Positions 8,100-19,424 of a stretch of DNA of 64,000 bases are shown here, piece after piece. The notes below the pieces were generated by a model. The model was given only the letters and a program-made list of their open reading frames with translations, was not told the DNA's origin and searched no databases. The stretch comes from Limosilactobacillus coleohominis 101-4-CHN (lineage in GTDB: Bacteria; Bacillota; Bacilli; Lactobacillales; Lactobacillaceae): the NCBI RefSeq assembly GCF_000161935.1, contig NZ_GG698802.1, forward strand, positions 77,320 through 141,319, given 5' to 3'. Each line of letters opens with the position of its first letter. The first letter of the stretch is position 1. The position numbers were made by a program, and so were the translations under genes.

Positions 8100-9833
8100 A
8101 TGAAACAATCAAAAATTTTAATTCCAACTAAAAAAGAAGCACCAAGTGATGCTGAAGCGCTTAGCCATAAAATGATGATTCGGGCTGGGTATATTTACCA
8201 AGTTTCGTCTGGGGTTTGGTCATATCTCCCGTTAGCTTACCGAGTAATTCGTAAAGTTAAGGCGATTATCCGAGAAGAAATGGAAAAAGCTGACGCATTT
8301 GAAATGGAAACTCCTTCGATGCTTCCAGCGGATTTATGGCAACAAACTGGTCGTTATGAAGCTTATGGTGATACCCTATTTAAATTTAAAGACCGTAATG
8401 ATCGAGAACATATTTTAGGCCCAACCGACGAAGAAGTGATGACTGAGATTCTGCGAGATAGCATTAAGTCATACAAAAAGCTGCCGTTAACCGTTTACCA
8501 AATTACCGATAAGTTCCGTGATGAACCACGACCACGATTTGGTGTATTACGGGGCAAGGAATTTTCCATGTTGGATGGTTACTCATTTGCTGCTGATCAA
8601 GCTGGCTTAGATGAAGCTTACAATCAGCAGGCACAAGCTTACCGAAACATTTTTGACCGGATTGGCTTAGACTATAAGATCATTCTTGCTGATTCAGGCA
8701 CGATTGGTGGAGACAATTCGCAAGAATTTTCTGCACCGGCTAAAGTTGGTGAAGATACGATTGTTTATACTGATGGTGACTATGCTGCTAACCTTGAAAA
8801 AGCTACAGGTAAATTTACTGGTGTACAACAAACTGCGGAACCAGCCAAATTAGCTAAAAAGCCAACTCCAGGTGCTCATTCCGTTGATGAAGCGGCCACA
8901 GCCTTAGAAATAGATGCTACGCAAATTATTAAGTCAATGCTATACATGGCTAAAATGGGTGAAGATAAGTATCAACCAGTACTGGTTTTAATGCGTGGTA
9001 ACGATGAAGTTAATGAAACGAAAGTCACAAACGCGGTTGACTGTGAAGAGCTCACATTAGCAACTGAGCAACAGGCGCAAAAGTATCTGGGCGCTCATCC
9101 AGGTTCTTTAGGACCAGTTGGCGTTGGTGAAGAAGTGAAAATTTTAGCTGATAACTACGTTAAAGTCTTAGTCAACATGGCTTGTGGTGCTAACGATGAT
9201 GGTTATCACTATGTCAATGCGAATATTGGCCGTGATTTCCGGGTTGATCAATTTGGCGATTTCCGAACTGTTCAAGAAGGTGAAATTGCTCCGGATGGTA
9301 ATCCAATCAAATTTACTAACGGAATTGAAATTGGTCATATTTTCAAACTTGGAACTGGTTATTCCGAAAAACTAGGGGCACAGGTCTTAGACCAAAATGG
9401 TCGCCTTGTTGATATGATCATGGGCTGCTATGGAATCGGAGTTACTCGTTTGCTTTCGGCGGTGGCTGAGCAAAATGCGGATGAGTATGGTTTGGTTTGG
9501 CCGGATAGTATTGCACCATTTGATGTTCACGTTATTCCAGTTAACGCTAAAAAAGCTGATCAAATGAAGATGGCCAACGAGATTAGTGAACAACTCGAAA
9601 AAGCTGGTCTTGAAGTCTTAGTTGATGATCGGAAAGAACGGGCTGGTGTAAAATTTGCGGACTCAGACTTGATTGGAATTCCATTACGCGTTACGGTCGG
9701 TAAAAAAGCGAGTGAAGGAATTGTTGAAATCAAGATCCGGAAAACTGGTGAAACAGTTGAAGTGAAGACCGAAGAAGTCGCTAATACGGTTCAAATTCTG
9801 TTAAAACAATTGAACGGTGATCATCAAGAGTAA
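8100..9833 (+). CDS. proS: Prolyl-tRNA synthetase
   Basis: A 577-residue class II aminoacyl-tRNA synthetase of the bacterial type, with an inserted editing domain that clears Ala-tRNA(Pro). Class II motif 2 is seen around DKFRDEPRPRFGVLRGKEF, motif 3 around CYGIGVTRLL, and the INS editing domain covers roughly residues 225-400. A C-terminal anticodon-binding domain begins near DVHVIPVN. The ATG at 8100 follows GGAGG, and an in-frame GTG at 8085 precedes that site and was rejected. It ends the uppS operon. No T-box leader is visible upstream, consistent with its place inside an operon. Confidence 0.96.
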   Translation: MKQSKILIPTKKEAPSDAEALSHKMMIRAGYIYQVSSGVWSYLPLAYRVIRKVKAIIREEMEKADAFEMETPSMLPADLWQQTGRYEAYGDTLFKFKDRNDREHILGPTDEEVMTEILRDSIKSYKKLPLTVYQITDKFRDEPRPRFGVLRGKEFSMLDGYSFAADQAGLDEAYNQQAQAYRNIFDRIGLDYKIILADSGTIGGDNSQEFSAPAKVGEDTIVYTDGDYAANLEKATGKFTGVQQTAEPAKLAKKPTPGAHSVDEAATALEIDATQIIKSMLYMAKMGEDKYQPVLVLMRGNDEVNETKVTNAVDCEELTLATEQQAQKYLGAHPGSLGPVGVGEEVKILADNYVKVLVNMACGANDDGYHYVNANIGRDFRVDQFGDFRTVQEGEIAPDGNPIKFTNGIEIGHIFKLGTGYSEKLGAQVLDQNGRLVDMIMGCYGIGVTRLLSAVAEQNADEYGLVWPDSIAPFDVHVIPVNAKKADQMKMANEISEQLEKAGLEVLVDDRKERAGVKFADSDLIGIPLRVTVGKKASEGIVEIKIRKTGETVEVKTEEVANTVQILLKQLNGDHQE

Positions 9834-9853
9834 TTATTCGAATAAGTAGATTT

Positions 9854-9897
9854 AAAATGTGGTTAAGATGAATAATCAAAATTAACCACATTTTTTA
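9854..9897 (+). terminator. Terminator after proS
   Basis: A 13-pair perfect stem, AAAATGTGGTTAA with TTAACCACATTTT, encloses a 15-base loop and is followed by T residues. It separates the uppS-proS operon from polC. Confidence 0.85.
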
Positions 9898-9916
9898 ATT
9901 TTGAGGAGGAAATTCA

Positions 9917-12900
9917 GTGGCCTTAAACGCACAAGAAAAATTTCAGAAATTACTTGAACAAATTAACTACCAGGATGAATCATTAGCTGATGGTCAGGTA
10001 AAAACGGTGATTGTTCATCAAAAATCACGTGTGTGGGAAATTCATTTACAACTTCCTCATGTTGTTCCGGCAGATACTTACCGCGGATTATTACACAGTT
10101 TACAGATGAGTTTTCAAAGCCTGGCTAATGCACGGGTTCAGTTAGTAATTCAAACAGCTGACGAAACCAATGATGCTAAATTAATTGGTGATTATTGGCG
10201 TTTTCTGGCCCAACAAGAAGTCGGTGACCGGGGAATGGGCTTTGAAATTGCGGAACAAACAATGCCTGAAGAGCATAATGGCAGAATTGAATTAGCCTTG
10301 GAAAATGACCAAGTTAAAGATTTTGTTGCTAATAAGTTTCTTGGTAAAATCGAACAAGCCTATCAGCAGGCAGGTTTTGCTCCGTTTAGGATCCATGCAG
10401 TGGTTGATCAAACAGCTTCAGCTGCAACAGTCAAAGAGCTGAAAGAAAAACAGCAGGCTGCAGATGCTGCGTTGGTTAAGAAGGCACTGGCAAAAATCAA
10501 ATCAGATCAGGCGAACCGCCAAAAACAAGAAGCAGGTAGTTTGAAAGTGGACGGACCAGCTCGGATTGGTAAAGAGATCAATCCACAGGCTGATGTCACC
10601 CAAATGGTCGAAATTACCGAAGAGGAACGAAACGTGATTGTCGAGGGTTACGTCTTCTCCAAAGAGGTTAAGGAATTGCGCTCTGGTCGTCAGTTGATGA
10701 TTTTAGAAATTACGGATTACACCTCTTCATTTGCTGTTAAGAAGTTTTCCCGCGATAAAAAAGATGAAGCGCAATTTGGAGCAATTAGTGAAGGTCAATG
10801 GGTAAAAGTTCGTGGTTCAGTCCAGGAAGACAGCTTTATGCGGGACCTGACCATGAATGCGTATGATATCAATGTGGTATCACACCCAGTTCGCCAAGAT
10901 AATGCTCCCGAAAATGAGAAGCGGATTGAATTACATTTACACACTAATATGTCGACAATGGATGCAACTAATTCCATTAGTGACTATGTCAAGCAGGCCA
11001 TCAAATGGGGACAACCAGCAATTGCGATTACTGATCATGCGGGTGTTCAAGGGTTCCCAGAAGCCTATAAAGCTGCTTATGATGGTAAACATCAGAAATA
11101 TAATATTAAAATGATTTATGGGCTGGAAGCGAATGTCGTTGATGATGGCATTCCGTTAGTCTATAACGAAAATCATGATCATTTATTAAATAGTACTTAC
11201 GTTATTTTCGACGTAGAAACGACGGGACTATCTGCCATTTATGATAAAGTCATTGAATTATCGGCAACCAAAATGAAAGATGGTAAAGTATTAGACCGTT
11301 TCGATGAATTTATTGATCCCGGGTTTCCATTATCTGAACAGACCACTGAATTGACCAGCATCACTGATGATATGGTTCAGGGATCAAAGTCAGAAGAAGA
11401 AGTTTTTAAGATGTTTCAAGATTTCTGTGCAGGTAGTATTATTGCCGGGCATAATGTTTCCTTTGATATGGGCTTCATGAATACCGGTTATCAGCGCCAT
11501 CATCTTCCAGAAATCACGCAGCCGGTAATTGATACCTTGCCATTAGCCAGATTTCTTTATCCTGATTTGCGTGGTTACCGGTTGAATACATTAAGTAAGA
11601 AATTTAAAGTATCACTGGAGCATCATCACCGGGCAAACTATGATGCTGAAGCTACTGGACACTTGCTACATATCTTTTTAAAAGATGCGGAAAAACGGTA
11701 TCAAGTAGTCTACGTTGACGATTTAAATAAGCATATGACTGACAATGGCGCTTACCGTCATGCGCGGCCATTCCACGTGACGTTATTAGCTAAAAACCAA
11801 GCTGGTTTAAAAAATATGTATAAACTGGTTTCACTAGCAAACGTTAAATATTTCTATCGGGTTCCGCGGATTCCCCGAAGCGTTCTGGAACGGTATCGCG
11901 AGGGCCTGTTGATTGGTTCCGCTTGTTCGAGCGGAGAAGTTTTTACGGCAATGATGCAGAAGGGATACGCAGAAGCAAAGCAGAAAGCAGCTTTTTATGA
12001 CTATCTTGAAGTTCAGCCGAAACCAAATTATGCACCGTTATTAGAACAAAAAGTAATTTCAAGTGAACATCATCTAGAATCAATCATAAAAAATATGATC
12101 AAGCTTGGTGATGAATTAGGGAAAACAGTTGTGGCGACCGGTGATGCCCATTACCTTAATCCAGAAGACGCAATTTACCGCAAGATTTTAATTAACTCTC
12201 AAGGTGGTGCTAACCCGTTAAATAAAACCAAACGACCGGATGTCCATTTCAGAACAACAGACGAAATGTTACAAGAATTTGATTTTCTTGGATCCGACTT
12301 GGCCCACCAAATTGTGGTTGAAAATACGCACAAAATTGCGGATGAAGTTGATCAAGAAATTAGTCCAGTTGAGGATAAGCTGTATACACCGCACATGAAA
12401 GGGGCAGAACAGGAAATCCAGGATCGGACATGGGCTACCGCTAAAAAGTGGTATGGCGATCCGTTACCGAAGTTAGTTTACGATCGAGTGAAGTTGGAAC
12501 TTGATAGTATTGTCAAAAATGGATTCTCAGTTATTTATTTAATTGCTCAACGGTTGGTAGCCAAGTCGAATAAGGATGGGTACTTAGTTGGTTCCCGGGG
12601 ATCAGTTGGTTCCAGTGTGGTAGCAACTCTTTCAGGGATCACTGAAGTTAATCCTCTGCCTCCACATTACCGTTGTCCACATTGCCAATATAATCACTTC
12701 TACACCAAGGGTGAGTACAGTTCTGGTTATGATTTACCGGATAAGAAGTGTCCAAAGTGTGGAACGTTAATGATTAAAGACGGTCATGACATTCCTTTCC
12801 AAACCTTCTTAGGATTTAAGGGAAATAAGGTTCCTGATATTGATTTGAATTTCTCAGGTGACTATCAGCCAATCGCCCATAATTACATGAAGGTTTTATT

Positions 12901-14263
12901 CGGTGAAAAGAATGTGTTCCGGGCCGGAACAATTGGAACTGTCGCTGATAAGACGGCGTATGGATACGTTAAAGCTTACGAACGAGATACTGACCAGGAA
13001 TTTCGGGGTGCTGAAGAAGACCGCCTTGCTAAAGGGGCTACTGGAGTGAAGCGAACGACTGGTCAGCACCCGGCTGGGATCATCATTGTTCCAGACGATA
13101 TGGATATTTATGACTTTACGCCAGTCCAGTATCCGGCGGATGATCAAAATGCTGCTTGGGAAACTACTCACTTTGATTTCCATTCGATTCACGACAATAT
13201 TTTGAAAATGGATATTCTGGGCCACGATGACCCGACGATGATTCGTGCTTTGCAAGATTTATCCCGAATCAATCCGCAAACCATTCCGATGGATGATCCA
13301 GGCGTGATGAGTCTCTTTTCTAGTCCGAAGGCCTTAGGAGTAACTGAAGAACAGATTAATTCTAAAACGGGGACTTTGGGGTTGCCAGAGTTCGGAACCC
13401 GATTTGTGCGGGGAATGCTGGAAGATACCCATCCGAAGAATTATTCACAATTACTCCAAATTTCTGGGTTATCACACGGAACAGGAGTGTGGTTGGATAA
13501 TGCTCAAGAATTAATTAAGGATGGTGTTGCAACGATTGCTAACGTGATTGGGTGTCGTGATAACATTATGACTGACTTAATTCACTACGGCCTGGATTCA
13601 GAAACTTCTTTCCAGGTAATGGAATCTGTTCGACACGGTCGTGGAATCCCTGACGAGTGGCAGGCTAAAATGCACGAGGCCAATGTACCACAGTGGTATA
13701 TTGACTCATGCTTAAAAATTAAATACATGTTCCCGCGGGCCCACGCTACTGCTTACGTTTTAATGGCGTTGCGAATTGCCTACTTTAAGGTTTATTTCCC
13801 ATTAACTTATTATTGTGCATTCTTTTCTGTCCGGGCGGATGATTTTGATGTTGTGGCGATGTCGCGTGGTAAGAATGCGGTTAAAGCCGCAATGAAAGAA
13901 ATCACTGATAAGGGTAATGATGCTTCAGCAAAGGAAAAGAGCTTGTTGACCATTCTTGAATTAGCTAATGAAATGTTGGAACGGGGCTACAAGTTTAAGA
14001 TGGTTGATTTAGAGCGTTCAGATGCGTCAAACTGGTTAATAGATGGTAAGACGTTAATTGCACCATTCCGTGCTATTCCAGGATTAGGTATGAACGTTGC
14101 AAAACAGATCGTGGCTGCTCGGGAGGAAAAGCCGTTCTTATCTAAGGAGGATCTGGCTGAGCGAGGGAAGGTTTCTCAAACTATTATTGAGTTCATGGAT
14201 GCTAATAACGTCCTCGAAGGCCTGCCCGACCAAAACCAACTTAGTTTATTTGACCAATTATAA
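9917..14263 (+). CDS. polC: DNA polymerase III alpha subunit, PolC type
   Basis: A 1448-residue replicative polymerase of the Gram-positive PolC class, the main leading-strand polymerase. In order: an N-terminal tau-binding-type region, an OB-fold domain (about 235-330), a PHP domain split by the exonuclease (LHLHTN near residue 338), a DEDDh proofreading exonuclease (FDVETTGL near 428), zinc-finger cysteines (CPHC and CPKCG, about 919-960), and the polymerase palm with catalytic aspartates in PDIDLNFSG (near 973). A beta-clamp-binding end, QLSLF, lies at the C terminus. Start is GTG 9917 after GAGGAGG. Length is typical. It is transcribed alone. Confidence 0.98.
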   Translation: MALNAQEKFQKLLEQINYQDESLADGQVKTVIVHQKSRVWEIHLQLPHVVPADTYRGLLHSLQMSFQSLANARVQLVIQTADETNDAKLIGDYWRFLAQQEVGDRGMGFEIAEQTMPEEHNGRIELALENDQVKDFVANKFLGKIEQAYQQAGFAPFRIHAVVDQTASAATVKELKEKQQAADAALVKKALAKIKSDQANRQKQEAGSLKVDGPARIGKEINPQADVTQMVEITEEERNVIVEGYVFSKEVKELRSGRQLMILEITDYTSSFAVKKFSRDKKDEAQFGAISEGQWVKVRGSVQEDSFMRDLTMNAYDINVVSHPVRQDNAPENEKRIELHLHTNMSTMDATNSISDYVKQAIKWGQPAIAITDHAGVQGFPEAYKAAYDGKHQKYNIKMIYGLEANVVDDGIPLVYNENHDHLLNSTYVIFDVETTGLSAIYDKVIELSATKMKDGKVLDRFDEFIDPGFPLSEQTTELTSITDDMVQGSKSEEEVFKMFQDFCAGSIIAGHNVSFDMGFMNTGYQRHHLPEITQPVIDTLPLARFLYPDLRGYRLNTLSKKFKVSLEHHHRANYDAEATGHLLHIFLKDAEKRYQVVYVDDLNKHMTDNGAYRHARPFHVTLLAKNQAGLKNMYKLVSLANVKYFYRVPRIPRSVLERYREGLLIGSACSSGEVFTAMMQKGYAEAKQKAAFYDYLEVQPKPNYAPLLEQKVISSEHHLESIIKNMIKLGDELGKTVVATGDAHYLNPEDAIYRKILINSQGGANPLNKTKRPDVHFRTTDEMLQEFDFLGSDLAHQIVVENTHKIADEVDQEISPVEDKLYTPHMKGAEQEIQDRTWATAKKWYGDPLPKLVYDRVKLELDSIVKNGFSVIYLIAQRLVAKSNKDGYLVGSRGSVGSSVVATLSGITEVNPLPPHYRCPHCQYNHFYTKGEYSSGYDLPDKKCPKCGTLMIKDGHDIPFQTFLGFKGNKVPDIDLNFSGDYQPIAHNYMKVLFGEKNVFRAGTIGTVADKTAYGYVKAYERDTDQEFRGAEEDRLAKGATGVKRTTGQHPAGIIIVPDDMDIYDFTPVQYPADDQNAAWETTHFDFHSIHDNILKMDILGHDDPTMIRALQDLSRINPQTIPMDDPGVMSLFSSPKALGVTEEQINSKTGTLGLPEFGTRFVRGMLEDTHPKNYSQLLQISGLSHGTGVWLDNAQELIKDGVATIANVIGCRDNIMTDLIHYGLDSETSFQVMESVRHGRGIPDEWQAKMHEANVPQWYIDSCLKIKYMFPRAHATAYVLMALRIAYFKVYFPLTYYCAFFSVRADDFDVVAMSRGKNAVKAAMKEITDKGNDASAKEKSLLTILELANEMLERGYKFKMVDLERSDASNWLIDGKTLIAPFRAIPGLGMNVAKQIVAAREEKPFLSKEDLAERGKVSQTIIEFMDANNVLEGLPDQNQLSLFDQL

Positions 14264-14266
14264 AAT

Positions 14267-14295
14267 TTGTGTTTTATCGTGGTTAATGTTATTAT
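14267..14295 (+). promoter_or_regulatory. Promoter of the rimP-nusA-infB operon
   Basis: TTGTGT and TATTAT are separated by 17 bases, immediately after polC, about 80 bases before the rimP start. Confidence 0.6.
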
Positions 14296-14323
14296 TAATA
14301 ACGGTAAATGACTTCGGAAAGGG

Positions 14324-14349
14324 GTGAGCAGAAATGCTCGCTCTTTTTA
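14324..14349 (+). terminator. Hairpin with T-tract in the rimP leader (candidate attenuator)
   Basis: GTGAGCA pairs with TGCTCGC around a GAAA tetraloop and is followed by TCTTTTTAT. It lies between the promoter at 14267 and the rimP ribosome site, so a fraction of transcripts may stop before the operon. Since NusA itself modulates hairpin-dependent termination, feedback is possible but inferred. Confidence 0.5.
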
Positions 14350-14373
14350 TTGCAATTAATTGGAGGTGACAAT

Positions 14374-14853
14374 TTGAGTACAAAGGATGTAATTAAAACC
14401 GTTAATGAGTTGGTTCAACCCATCTTGGATCAATATGATTTTTATCTTTTTGATACTGAATTTGTGAAGGAAGGCCATAGTTGGTACTTACGTGTTTATA
14501 TTGATAAAACTGGCGGAATTACATTAGAAGATTGTGTTAACGTTAGTGATCAGTTGAGTGAAGCACTGGACAATTGTGATCCTGATCCGATTCCCCAAGC
14601 TTACTTTTTAGAAGTGTCCTCACCAGGGGCAGAACGGCCTTTAAAGAAGGAAGAAGATTATCACCGGGCAATTGGTGAATATATTCACCTTTCTTTGTAT
14701 CAAGCTCTGGAAGGAAAAAAAGTTTATGAAGGTAATTTAAAGACCGTTACGGCAGATGAATTAACGATCGATTATCTTGATAAAACTCGGCATAAAACAT
14801 TGACGATTCCACGAAAATTAGTTGCAAAAGCTCGCTTAGCTGTGAAAATTTAA
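14374..14853 (+). CDS. rimP: Ribosome maturation factor RimP
   Basis: A 159-residue protein that assists maturation of the 30S subunit. The N-terminal alpha/beta domain ([19 protein letters not shown]) and the motif [14 protein letters not shown] near residue 80 are characteristic, followed by a small SH3-like barrel. I chose TTG 14374 because GGAGGTGAC lies just upstream. The frame stays open back to 14308, but that segment covers the leader hairpin. It leads the conserved rimP-nusA-rnpM-L7Ae-infB-rbfA operon. Confidence 0.94.
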   Translation: MSTKDVIKTVNELVQPILDQYDFYLFDTEFVKEGHSWYLRVYIDKTGGITLEDCVNVSDQLSEALDNCDPDPIPQAYFLEVSSPGAERPLKKEEDYHRAIGEYIHLSLYQALEGKKVYEGNLKTVTADELTIDYLDKTRHKTLTIPRKLVAKARLAVKI

Positions 14854-14872
14854 AAAGGAGCCAAAATAAATT

Positions 14873-16030
14873 ATGAGCACAAAAAAACAAAAAGCTGAAT
14901 TGTTAGGAGCAATGGATGTCTTAGAAAAGGAAAAGGGCATCAAAAAAGACGTCATTGTCAATGCTTTAACGGATGCTTTAGCGAATGCTTACCAAAAGAA
15001 TTACGATGATAATAATGCTAACGTTGAAGTAAAAATTGATGAGCAAACTGGTGATTTTAAAGTTTTTGCAACCAAAAAGGTTGTCGATGAGGTTACCAAC
15101 CCAATTGAACAAATTAGCTTACGTGACGCAATGCATGTGAGTCATGGATATGAAATTGGCGATGACTTTAAAGAAGAAGTGACCCCCAATGATTTTGGTC
15201 GGATTGCTGCTCAAACTGCAAAAAGCGTGGTTCTTCAACAATTACGTGAAGAAGAACGCCGAATCGTGTACGAAAAGTACAATAAATTGAAGGATGACCT
15301 GGTTGATGGTGAAGTTGCTCGTGAAGATAGCCGGTTTATTTACATTAATTTAACTGGTGGGGTTGAAGCGGCGATGAATAAACATGACCAAATGCCAAAT
15401 GAACATTATCGTACTCATGACCATGTTCAAGTTTACGTTACACGGGTATTAAAAGATACCAAAGGGCCACAAGTCTTTGTTAGCCGAACTGCTCCCGACT
15501 TACTTAAGCGCTTATTCGAAAAGGAAGTTCCTGAAATTAGTCAAGGAATTGTTGAAATTAAGGGAATTGTCCGTGAAGCTGGGGATCGGGCTAAAGTTGC
15601 GGTTTTCTCTCGAGATAGTAATGTTGATGCTGTTGGTACCTGTGTTGGTCCGCGGGGAGCTCGAGTGCAGACAATTGTGAACCAACTTGGCGGTGAAAAT
15701 ATCGATATTGTTAAGTTTGAAGAAGAACCAGAAGACTTTATTCGCAATGCACTTAATCCAGCCGAAGTTAAGGCTGTTATCTTTGATGAAAATAATGGTG
15801 AAATTGAAGAAAACCAACCAAAAGTTGATGGTGAGGAAAGTGAACCACGGGTTCACCGAGGTTGTACCGTTATAGTGCCAGATGACCAATTATCATTAGC
15901 CATTGGTAAACGGGGGCAAAATGTTCGACTGGCAGCTCAGTTAACTGGTTATAAGATTGATATCAAGCCACTTTCTGAAGTTGATACTGATGACCTTGAT
16001 GAAGGCAGTTCCTTAGAGACTGACGAATAA
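14873..16030 (+). CDS. nusA: Transcription elongation/termination factor NusA
   Basis: A 385-residue RNA-polymerase-associated factor that lengthens pauses and assists termination and antitermination. Domains in order are an N-terminal RNAP-binding domain (about 1-125), an S1 domain (about 135-200) and two KH domains (about 200-350), with the KH glycine loops seen as CVGPRGARV and LAIGKRGQNV. It lacks the C-terminal acidic repeats of E. coli NusA, as is normal in Firmicutes. It is the second gene of its operon, 19 bases after rimP. Confidence 0.96.
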   Translation: MSTKKQKAELLGAMDVLEKEKGIKKDVIVNALTDALANAYQKNYDDNNANVEVKIDEQTGDFKVFATKKVVDEVTNPIEQISLRDAMHVSHGYEIGDDFKEEVTPNDFGRIAAQTAKSVVLQQLREEERRIVYEKYNKLKDDLVDGEVAREDSRFIYINLTGGVEAAMNKHDQMPNEHYRTHDHVQVYVTRVLKDTKGPQVFVSRTAPDLLKRLFEKEVPEISQGIVEIKGIVREAGDRAKVAVFSRDSNVDAVGTCVGPRGARVQTIVNQLGGENIDIVKFEEEPEDFIRNALNPAEVKAVIFDENNGEIEENQPKVDGEESEPRVHRGCTVIVPDDQLSLAIGKRGQNVRLAAQLTGYKIDIKPLSEVDTDDLDEGSSLETDE

Positions 16031-16049
16031 TAGGCAGCGGGGTGAAAAA

Positions 16050-16346
16050 ATGAAAAAGAGAAAAATACCGATGCGGAAAGATATTGTGACTGGCGAAATG
16101 ATGCCTAAACGACAGTTGATTCGTGTAGTTCGCAATAAAGAAAATGAAGTTTCACTAGACCCAACTGGTAAGAAGCCGGGTCGCGGTGCATATGTCGCAG
16201 TTGATGTGAAAATTGCTGAACAAGCCAAAAAAGAGCGAACCTTTGATAAGGCCTTTAATGTGACGCTTGATGATGAATTCTATGATGAATTAATCAAGTA
16301 CGCTGATCATGCTCAAGCGCGACAAAAGTTATTTGGTAATGATTAA
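16050..16346 (+). CDS. rnpM: RNase P modulator RnpM (YlxR family)
   Basis: A 98-residue basic protein of the YlxR/DUF448 family. The family hallmark is the GRGAYV loop (residues 46-51), with CVxTG changed here to IVTGE: the first cysteine of the usual R-x-C-x-x-T start is replaced (RKDIVTGEMMPK). Recent work on the family links it to RNase P modulation in Gram-positive bacteria (known), so the symbol follows that. It lies between nusA and the L7Ae-like gene, the standard Firmicute position. Confidence 0.88.
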   Translation: MKKRKIPMRKDIVTGEMMPKRQLIRVVRNKENEVSLDPTGKKPGRGAYVAVDVKIAEQAKKERTFDKAFNVTLDDEFYDELIKYADHAQARQKLFGND

Positions 16347-16656
16347 GCACCAAATTTTACAGTTATTAGGTCTAGTCCGCCGGGCAAACCAACTGACCAC
16401 TGGAGAAGGATTAGTATTAAATCAAATTCGTCATCAGGTGGCGCAATTTGTTTTTATTGCTAGTGATGCAGGGGTTAGCACAAAGAAAAAGTTTACCGAT
16501 AAATGCACTTTCTATAAGATTCCATCCTGTGATGTCTTTAGTCGACAGGAAATTAGTCAGGCAATCGGTCAAGCCCGTTCAGTTGTGGCAATCAATAACA
16601 GCGGATTCGCCAAAAAATTCCAACAATTAACCAAGCAAATAAACGAAGGAGAGTGA
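16339..16656 (+). CDS. L7Ae/L30e-family RNA-binding protein (YlxQ-like)
   Basis: A 105-residue L7Ae-fold protein that likely binds kink-turn RNA. The N-terminal [16 protein letters not shown] and the VFIASDAG strand match YlxQ-type proteins, a paralogue of ribosomal L7Ae. I place the start at ATG 16339, which overlaps the rnpM stop by eight bases and suggests translational coupling, because no separate ribosome site is visible. A longer start at 16309 would be read wholly inside rnpM. It stands just before infB as in most Firmicutes. The cellular role is not established. Confidence 0.85.
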   Translation: MIKHQILQLLGLVRRANQLTTGEGLVLNQIRHQVAQFVFIASDAGVSTKKKFTDKCTFYKIPSCDVFSRQEISQAIGQARSVVAINNSGFAKKFQQLTKQINEGE

Positions 16657-16660
16657 GCAT

Positions 16661-18976
16661 ATGGCCAAAGAACGAATTTATGAATTAGCTAAAGAGCTCA
16701 AAATGCCAAGTAAGCAGTTAGTAAAGATTGCTAACGATCAAGGAATGAGCATTAAGAGTCACATGTCCTCCGTTACGCCCGATCAAGCTGCCAAATTGCG
16801 GCAAGCTGCTAAGGGTAGTAACAACCAACAAGCTAAAAAGCCAAATGGTAATGCGGTAAAACAACATCATGATGTTACCCCGAACCATGCTTCACAAAAG
16901 AAGGCTAGTCAACCTAAGCAAAAGTCGGGATACCGGCCAAAGGCAGCCAAAAATGATCATCATGGTGATTCAAACAAGAAGCATGCGCAAGGTCAACAGT
17001 CAACTGCTAATACTAGTCAACATTCTGCTAAGAAAAATAATCAACCACAGCGGAATAATCGTCATGACAATAATCAACGTGGCGGAAACAACCAGAACCG
17101 TGCCCATTGGTTTGGCAATGGTAAAAAGAATAAGAAGCGTAATAAGAAGAACCTTAATAATCAACGGATGAAGAATGTTGCGCCAAAGCAACCAACTCAA
17201 CGGAAAGATCGGCCATTGCCTGATGTCTTAGAATACACTGAAGGAATGAACGCTCAAGACTTAGCAAAGATTCTGCACCGTTCTGCAGCCGAAATTGTTA
17301 AGAAGTTATTCATGCTTGGGGTAATGGTTAACCAAAACCAATCTCTTGATAAGGATACAATTGAAATCTTGGCGGCTGATTACGGAATTGAAGCCAAGGA
17401 GAAGGTTCAAGAAGATATTGCTGACTTGGATAAGTTCTTTGATGATGAACAAAAGAATCAAGAACACATGGTTCCACGGCCACCAGTTGTTACAGTAATG
17501 GGCCACGTTGACCACGGTAAGACCACGTTGCTGGATAAAATCCGTCACTCGCACGTTACTGCACATGAAGCAGGAGGAATTACCCAGGCGATTGGGGCTT
17601 ATCAAGTTCGTTACAATGATCAATTAATTACTTTCTTGGACACTCCAGGTCACGCGGCCTTCTCCGAAATGCGGGCCCGTGGTGCTAACATTACTGATAT
17701 TACTGTCCTTGTGGTTGCGGCTGATGATGGTGTAATGCCTCAAACGATCGAAGCAATTAATCACGCGAAGGCAGCTAAGACGCCAATTATTGTAGCGGTT
17801 AATAAAATCGATAAGCCAGGTGCCAATCCAGATCACGTTACGGAACAATTAACTGAGTATGGCCTGGTTCCAGAAGACTGGGGTGGTGACACCATATTCG
17901 TTAAGATTTCTGCGAAGTTCGATAAGAATATCGATGAACTGCTGGATATGATTCTTTTGCAAGCAGAAATGATGGAACTAAAGGCTAATCCTGAGCAACG
18001 TGCTGCAGGTTCTGTAGTCGAAGCTCGGTTAGATCAAGGCCGTGGTCCAGTCGCTACTTTATTGGTTCAACAAGGAACGATGCATGTTGGGGACCCAATC
18101 GTTGTCGGAAACACCTTCGGTCGGGTTCGGACCATGAATAATGAAAATGGTCGTAAGATTAAGAAAGCAACACCATCCACACCAGTTGAAATCACTGGGT
18201 TAAATGATGTTCCACAAGCCGGTGACCGGTTCGTCGTCTTTGAAGACGAAAAGACTGCTCGGGCAGCTGGTGAAGAACGAGCTAAGCGGGCTCAAGAAGA
18301 AGAACGAGCACGGACTTCACACGTTACTCTGGATAATCTCTTTGATACCATGAAGAAGGGTCAAATGAAGACCTTGCCAATTATTATCAAAGCTGACGTT
18401 CAAGGATCAGTTGAGGCCTTGGCACAGAGTTTGCAAAAGATTGATGTTGATGGAGTTCGCGTAGATATTATTCACAAGGCTGTTGGTGCCATTAGTGAAT
18501 CAGATGTCACGTTGGCTGAAGCTTCAAACGCGGTTATTATTGGTTTTAACGTTCGTCCAACGCCACTAGCTAAATCTATGGCTGATTCAAATAACATTGA
18601 TATTCGGCTACACCAAGTTATCTACAAGGCGATTGAAGAAGTTGAAGATGCCATGAAAGGTATGCTTGAACCAGAATACAAGGAAGAAACCATTGGTGAA
18701 GTTGAAGTTAAGCAGATCTACAAGGCGTCCAAAGTCGGGACGATTGCAGGTGGAATGGTCACGACTGGGAAAATTACCCGTGATTCCAAAGTACGCTTGA
18801 TTCGTGACGGTGTTGTTATTTATGATGGTGAGTTAGGTAGTCTGAAGCGGTTTAAGGACGATGCAAAGGAAGTTAAGGCTGGTTTTGAATGTGGTTTGAC
18901 GATTCAAAACTACAATGACATTAAAGAAAACGATGTCATTGAGGCTTACCAAATGAAGGAAATTCCTGTTAAGTAA
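16661..18976 (+). CDS. infB: Translation initiation factor IF-2
   Basis: A 771-residue GTPase that positions initiator fMet-tRNA on the 30S subunit and promotes subunit joining. An N-terminal IF2-N helix bundle is followed by a long, low-complexity Asn/Gln/Lys/His-rich linker (about residues 45-190). A second IF2-N domain comes next (about 195-250), then the G domain with [12 protein letters not shown] (near 280), DTPGHAAF (near 326) and NKIDK (near 380). C-terminal domains II, III and IV are complete. The ATG follows GAAGGAG. It is the longest gene of the rimP operon. Confidence 0.97.
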   Translation: MAKERIYELAKELKMPSKQLVKIANDQGMSIKSHMSSVTPDQAAKLRQAAKGSNNQQAKKPNGNAVKQHHDVTPNHASQKKASQPKQKSGYRPKAAKNDHHGDSNKKHAQGQQSTANTSQHSAKKNNQPQRNNRHDNNQRGGNNQNRAHWFGNGKKNKKRNKKNLNNQRMKNVAPKQPTQRKDRPLPDVLEYTEGMNAQDLAKILHRSAAEIVKKLFMLGVMVNQNQSLDKDTIEILAADYGIEAKEKVQEDIADLDKFFDDEQKNQEHMVPRPPVVTVMGHVDHGKTTLLDKIRHSHVTAHEAGGITQAIGAYQVRYNDQLITFLDTPGHAAFSEMRARGANITDITVLVVAADDGVMPQTIEAINHAKAAKTPIIVAVNKIDKPGANPDHVTEQLTEYGLVPEDWGGDTIFVKISAKFDKNIDELLDMILLQAEMMELKANPEQRAAGSVVEARLDQGRGPVATLLVQQGTMHVGDPIVVGNTFGRVRTMNNENGRKIKKATPSTPVEITGLNDVPQAGDRFVVFEDEKTARAAGEERAKRAQEEERARTSHVTLDNLFDTMKKGQMKTLPIIIKADVQGSVEALAQSLQKIDVDGVRVDIIHKAVGAISESDVTLAEASNAVIIGFNVRPTPLAKSMADSNNIDIRLHQVIYKAIEEVEDAMKGMLEPEYKEETIGEVEVKQIYKASKVGTIAGGMVTTGKITRDSKVRLIRDGVVIYDGELGSLKRFKDDAKEVKAGFECGLTIQNYNDIKENDVIEAYQMKEIPVK

Positions 18977-18987
18977 GGAGGCGCACA

Positions 18988-19350
18988 ATGCCGAATAAAC
19001 GTTATCGACCAGAACGGTTAGCTCAAGAAATTCAACGAGAAGTTGATGATATTCTCCTGAAACGAGTTCGTGACCCTCGAGTACAAGACATTACCGTAAC
19101 CGGAGTGGATGTTACTGGTGACTTGCAACAAGCAACCATTTACTATAGTCTGTTATCAGACAAAGCCTCTGATGGCGAAAAAGCGCAAGCGGGGTTGGAT
19201 AAGGCAACTGGTTTAATCCGCAAGGAACTGGGGGCACGGCTTAATATTTTTAAAACTCCAGCAATTAAATTTGAACGGGACCCATCGATTGCTTATGGGA
19301 ACCGAATTGATGAATTGTTAAGGAAATTACATCGAGAAGATCAACTATAA
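18988..19350 (+). CDS. rbfA: Ribosome-binding factor A
   Basis: A 120-residue KH-like protein needed for 16S rRNA 5'-end processing and cold adaptation of 30S assembly. The N-terminal RPERLAQEIQREVDDIL, the VTGVDVTGDLQQATIYYS strand-turn and the C-terminal RIDELLRKLH are standard. It follows infB by 11 bases with GGAGGCG as ribosome site and closes the operon. A terminator follows at once. Confidence 0.95.
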   Translation: MPNKRYRPERLAQEIQREVDDILLKRVRDPRVQDITVTGVDVTGDLQQATIYYSLLSDKASDGEKAQAGLDKATGLIRKELGARLNIFKTPAIKFERDPSIAYGNRIDELLRKLHREDQL

Positions 19351-19361
19351 TTTAAATAGGG

Positions 19362-19398
19362 CTCCAGAGTTCGGCTCGCCGGGCTTTGGAGTTTTTTT
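19362..19398 (+). terminator. Terminator after rbfA
   Basis: CTCCAGAG pairs with CTTTGGAG (one G-U) around a loop that holds its own CGG/CCG pairing, followed by seven T. Confidence 0.8.
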
Positions 19399-19424
19399 AT
19401 AATTTGCAGAAGGGAGAAATAGCG

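Noticed and set aside
14308-14373. Upstream extension of rimP
   Set aside because: It runs through the leader hairpin and gives no RimP-like residues; the GGAGGTGAC site points to TTG 14374.
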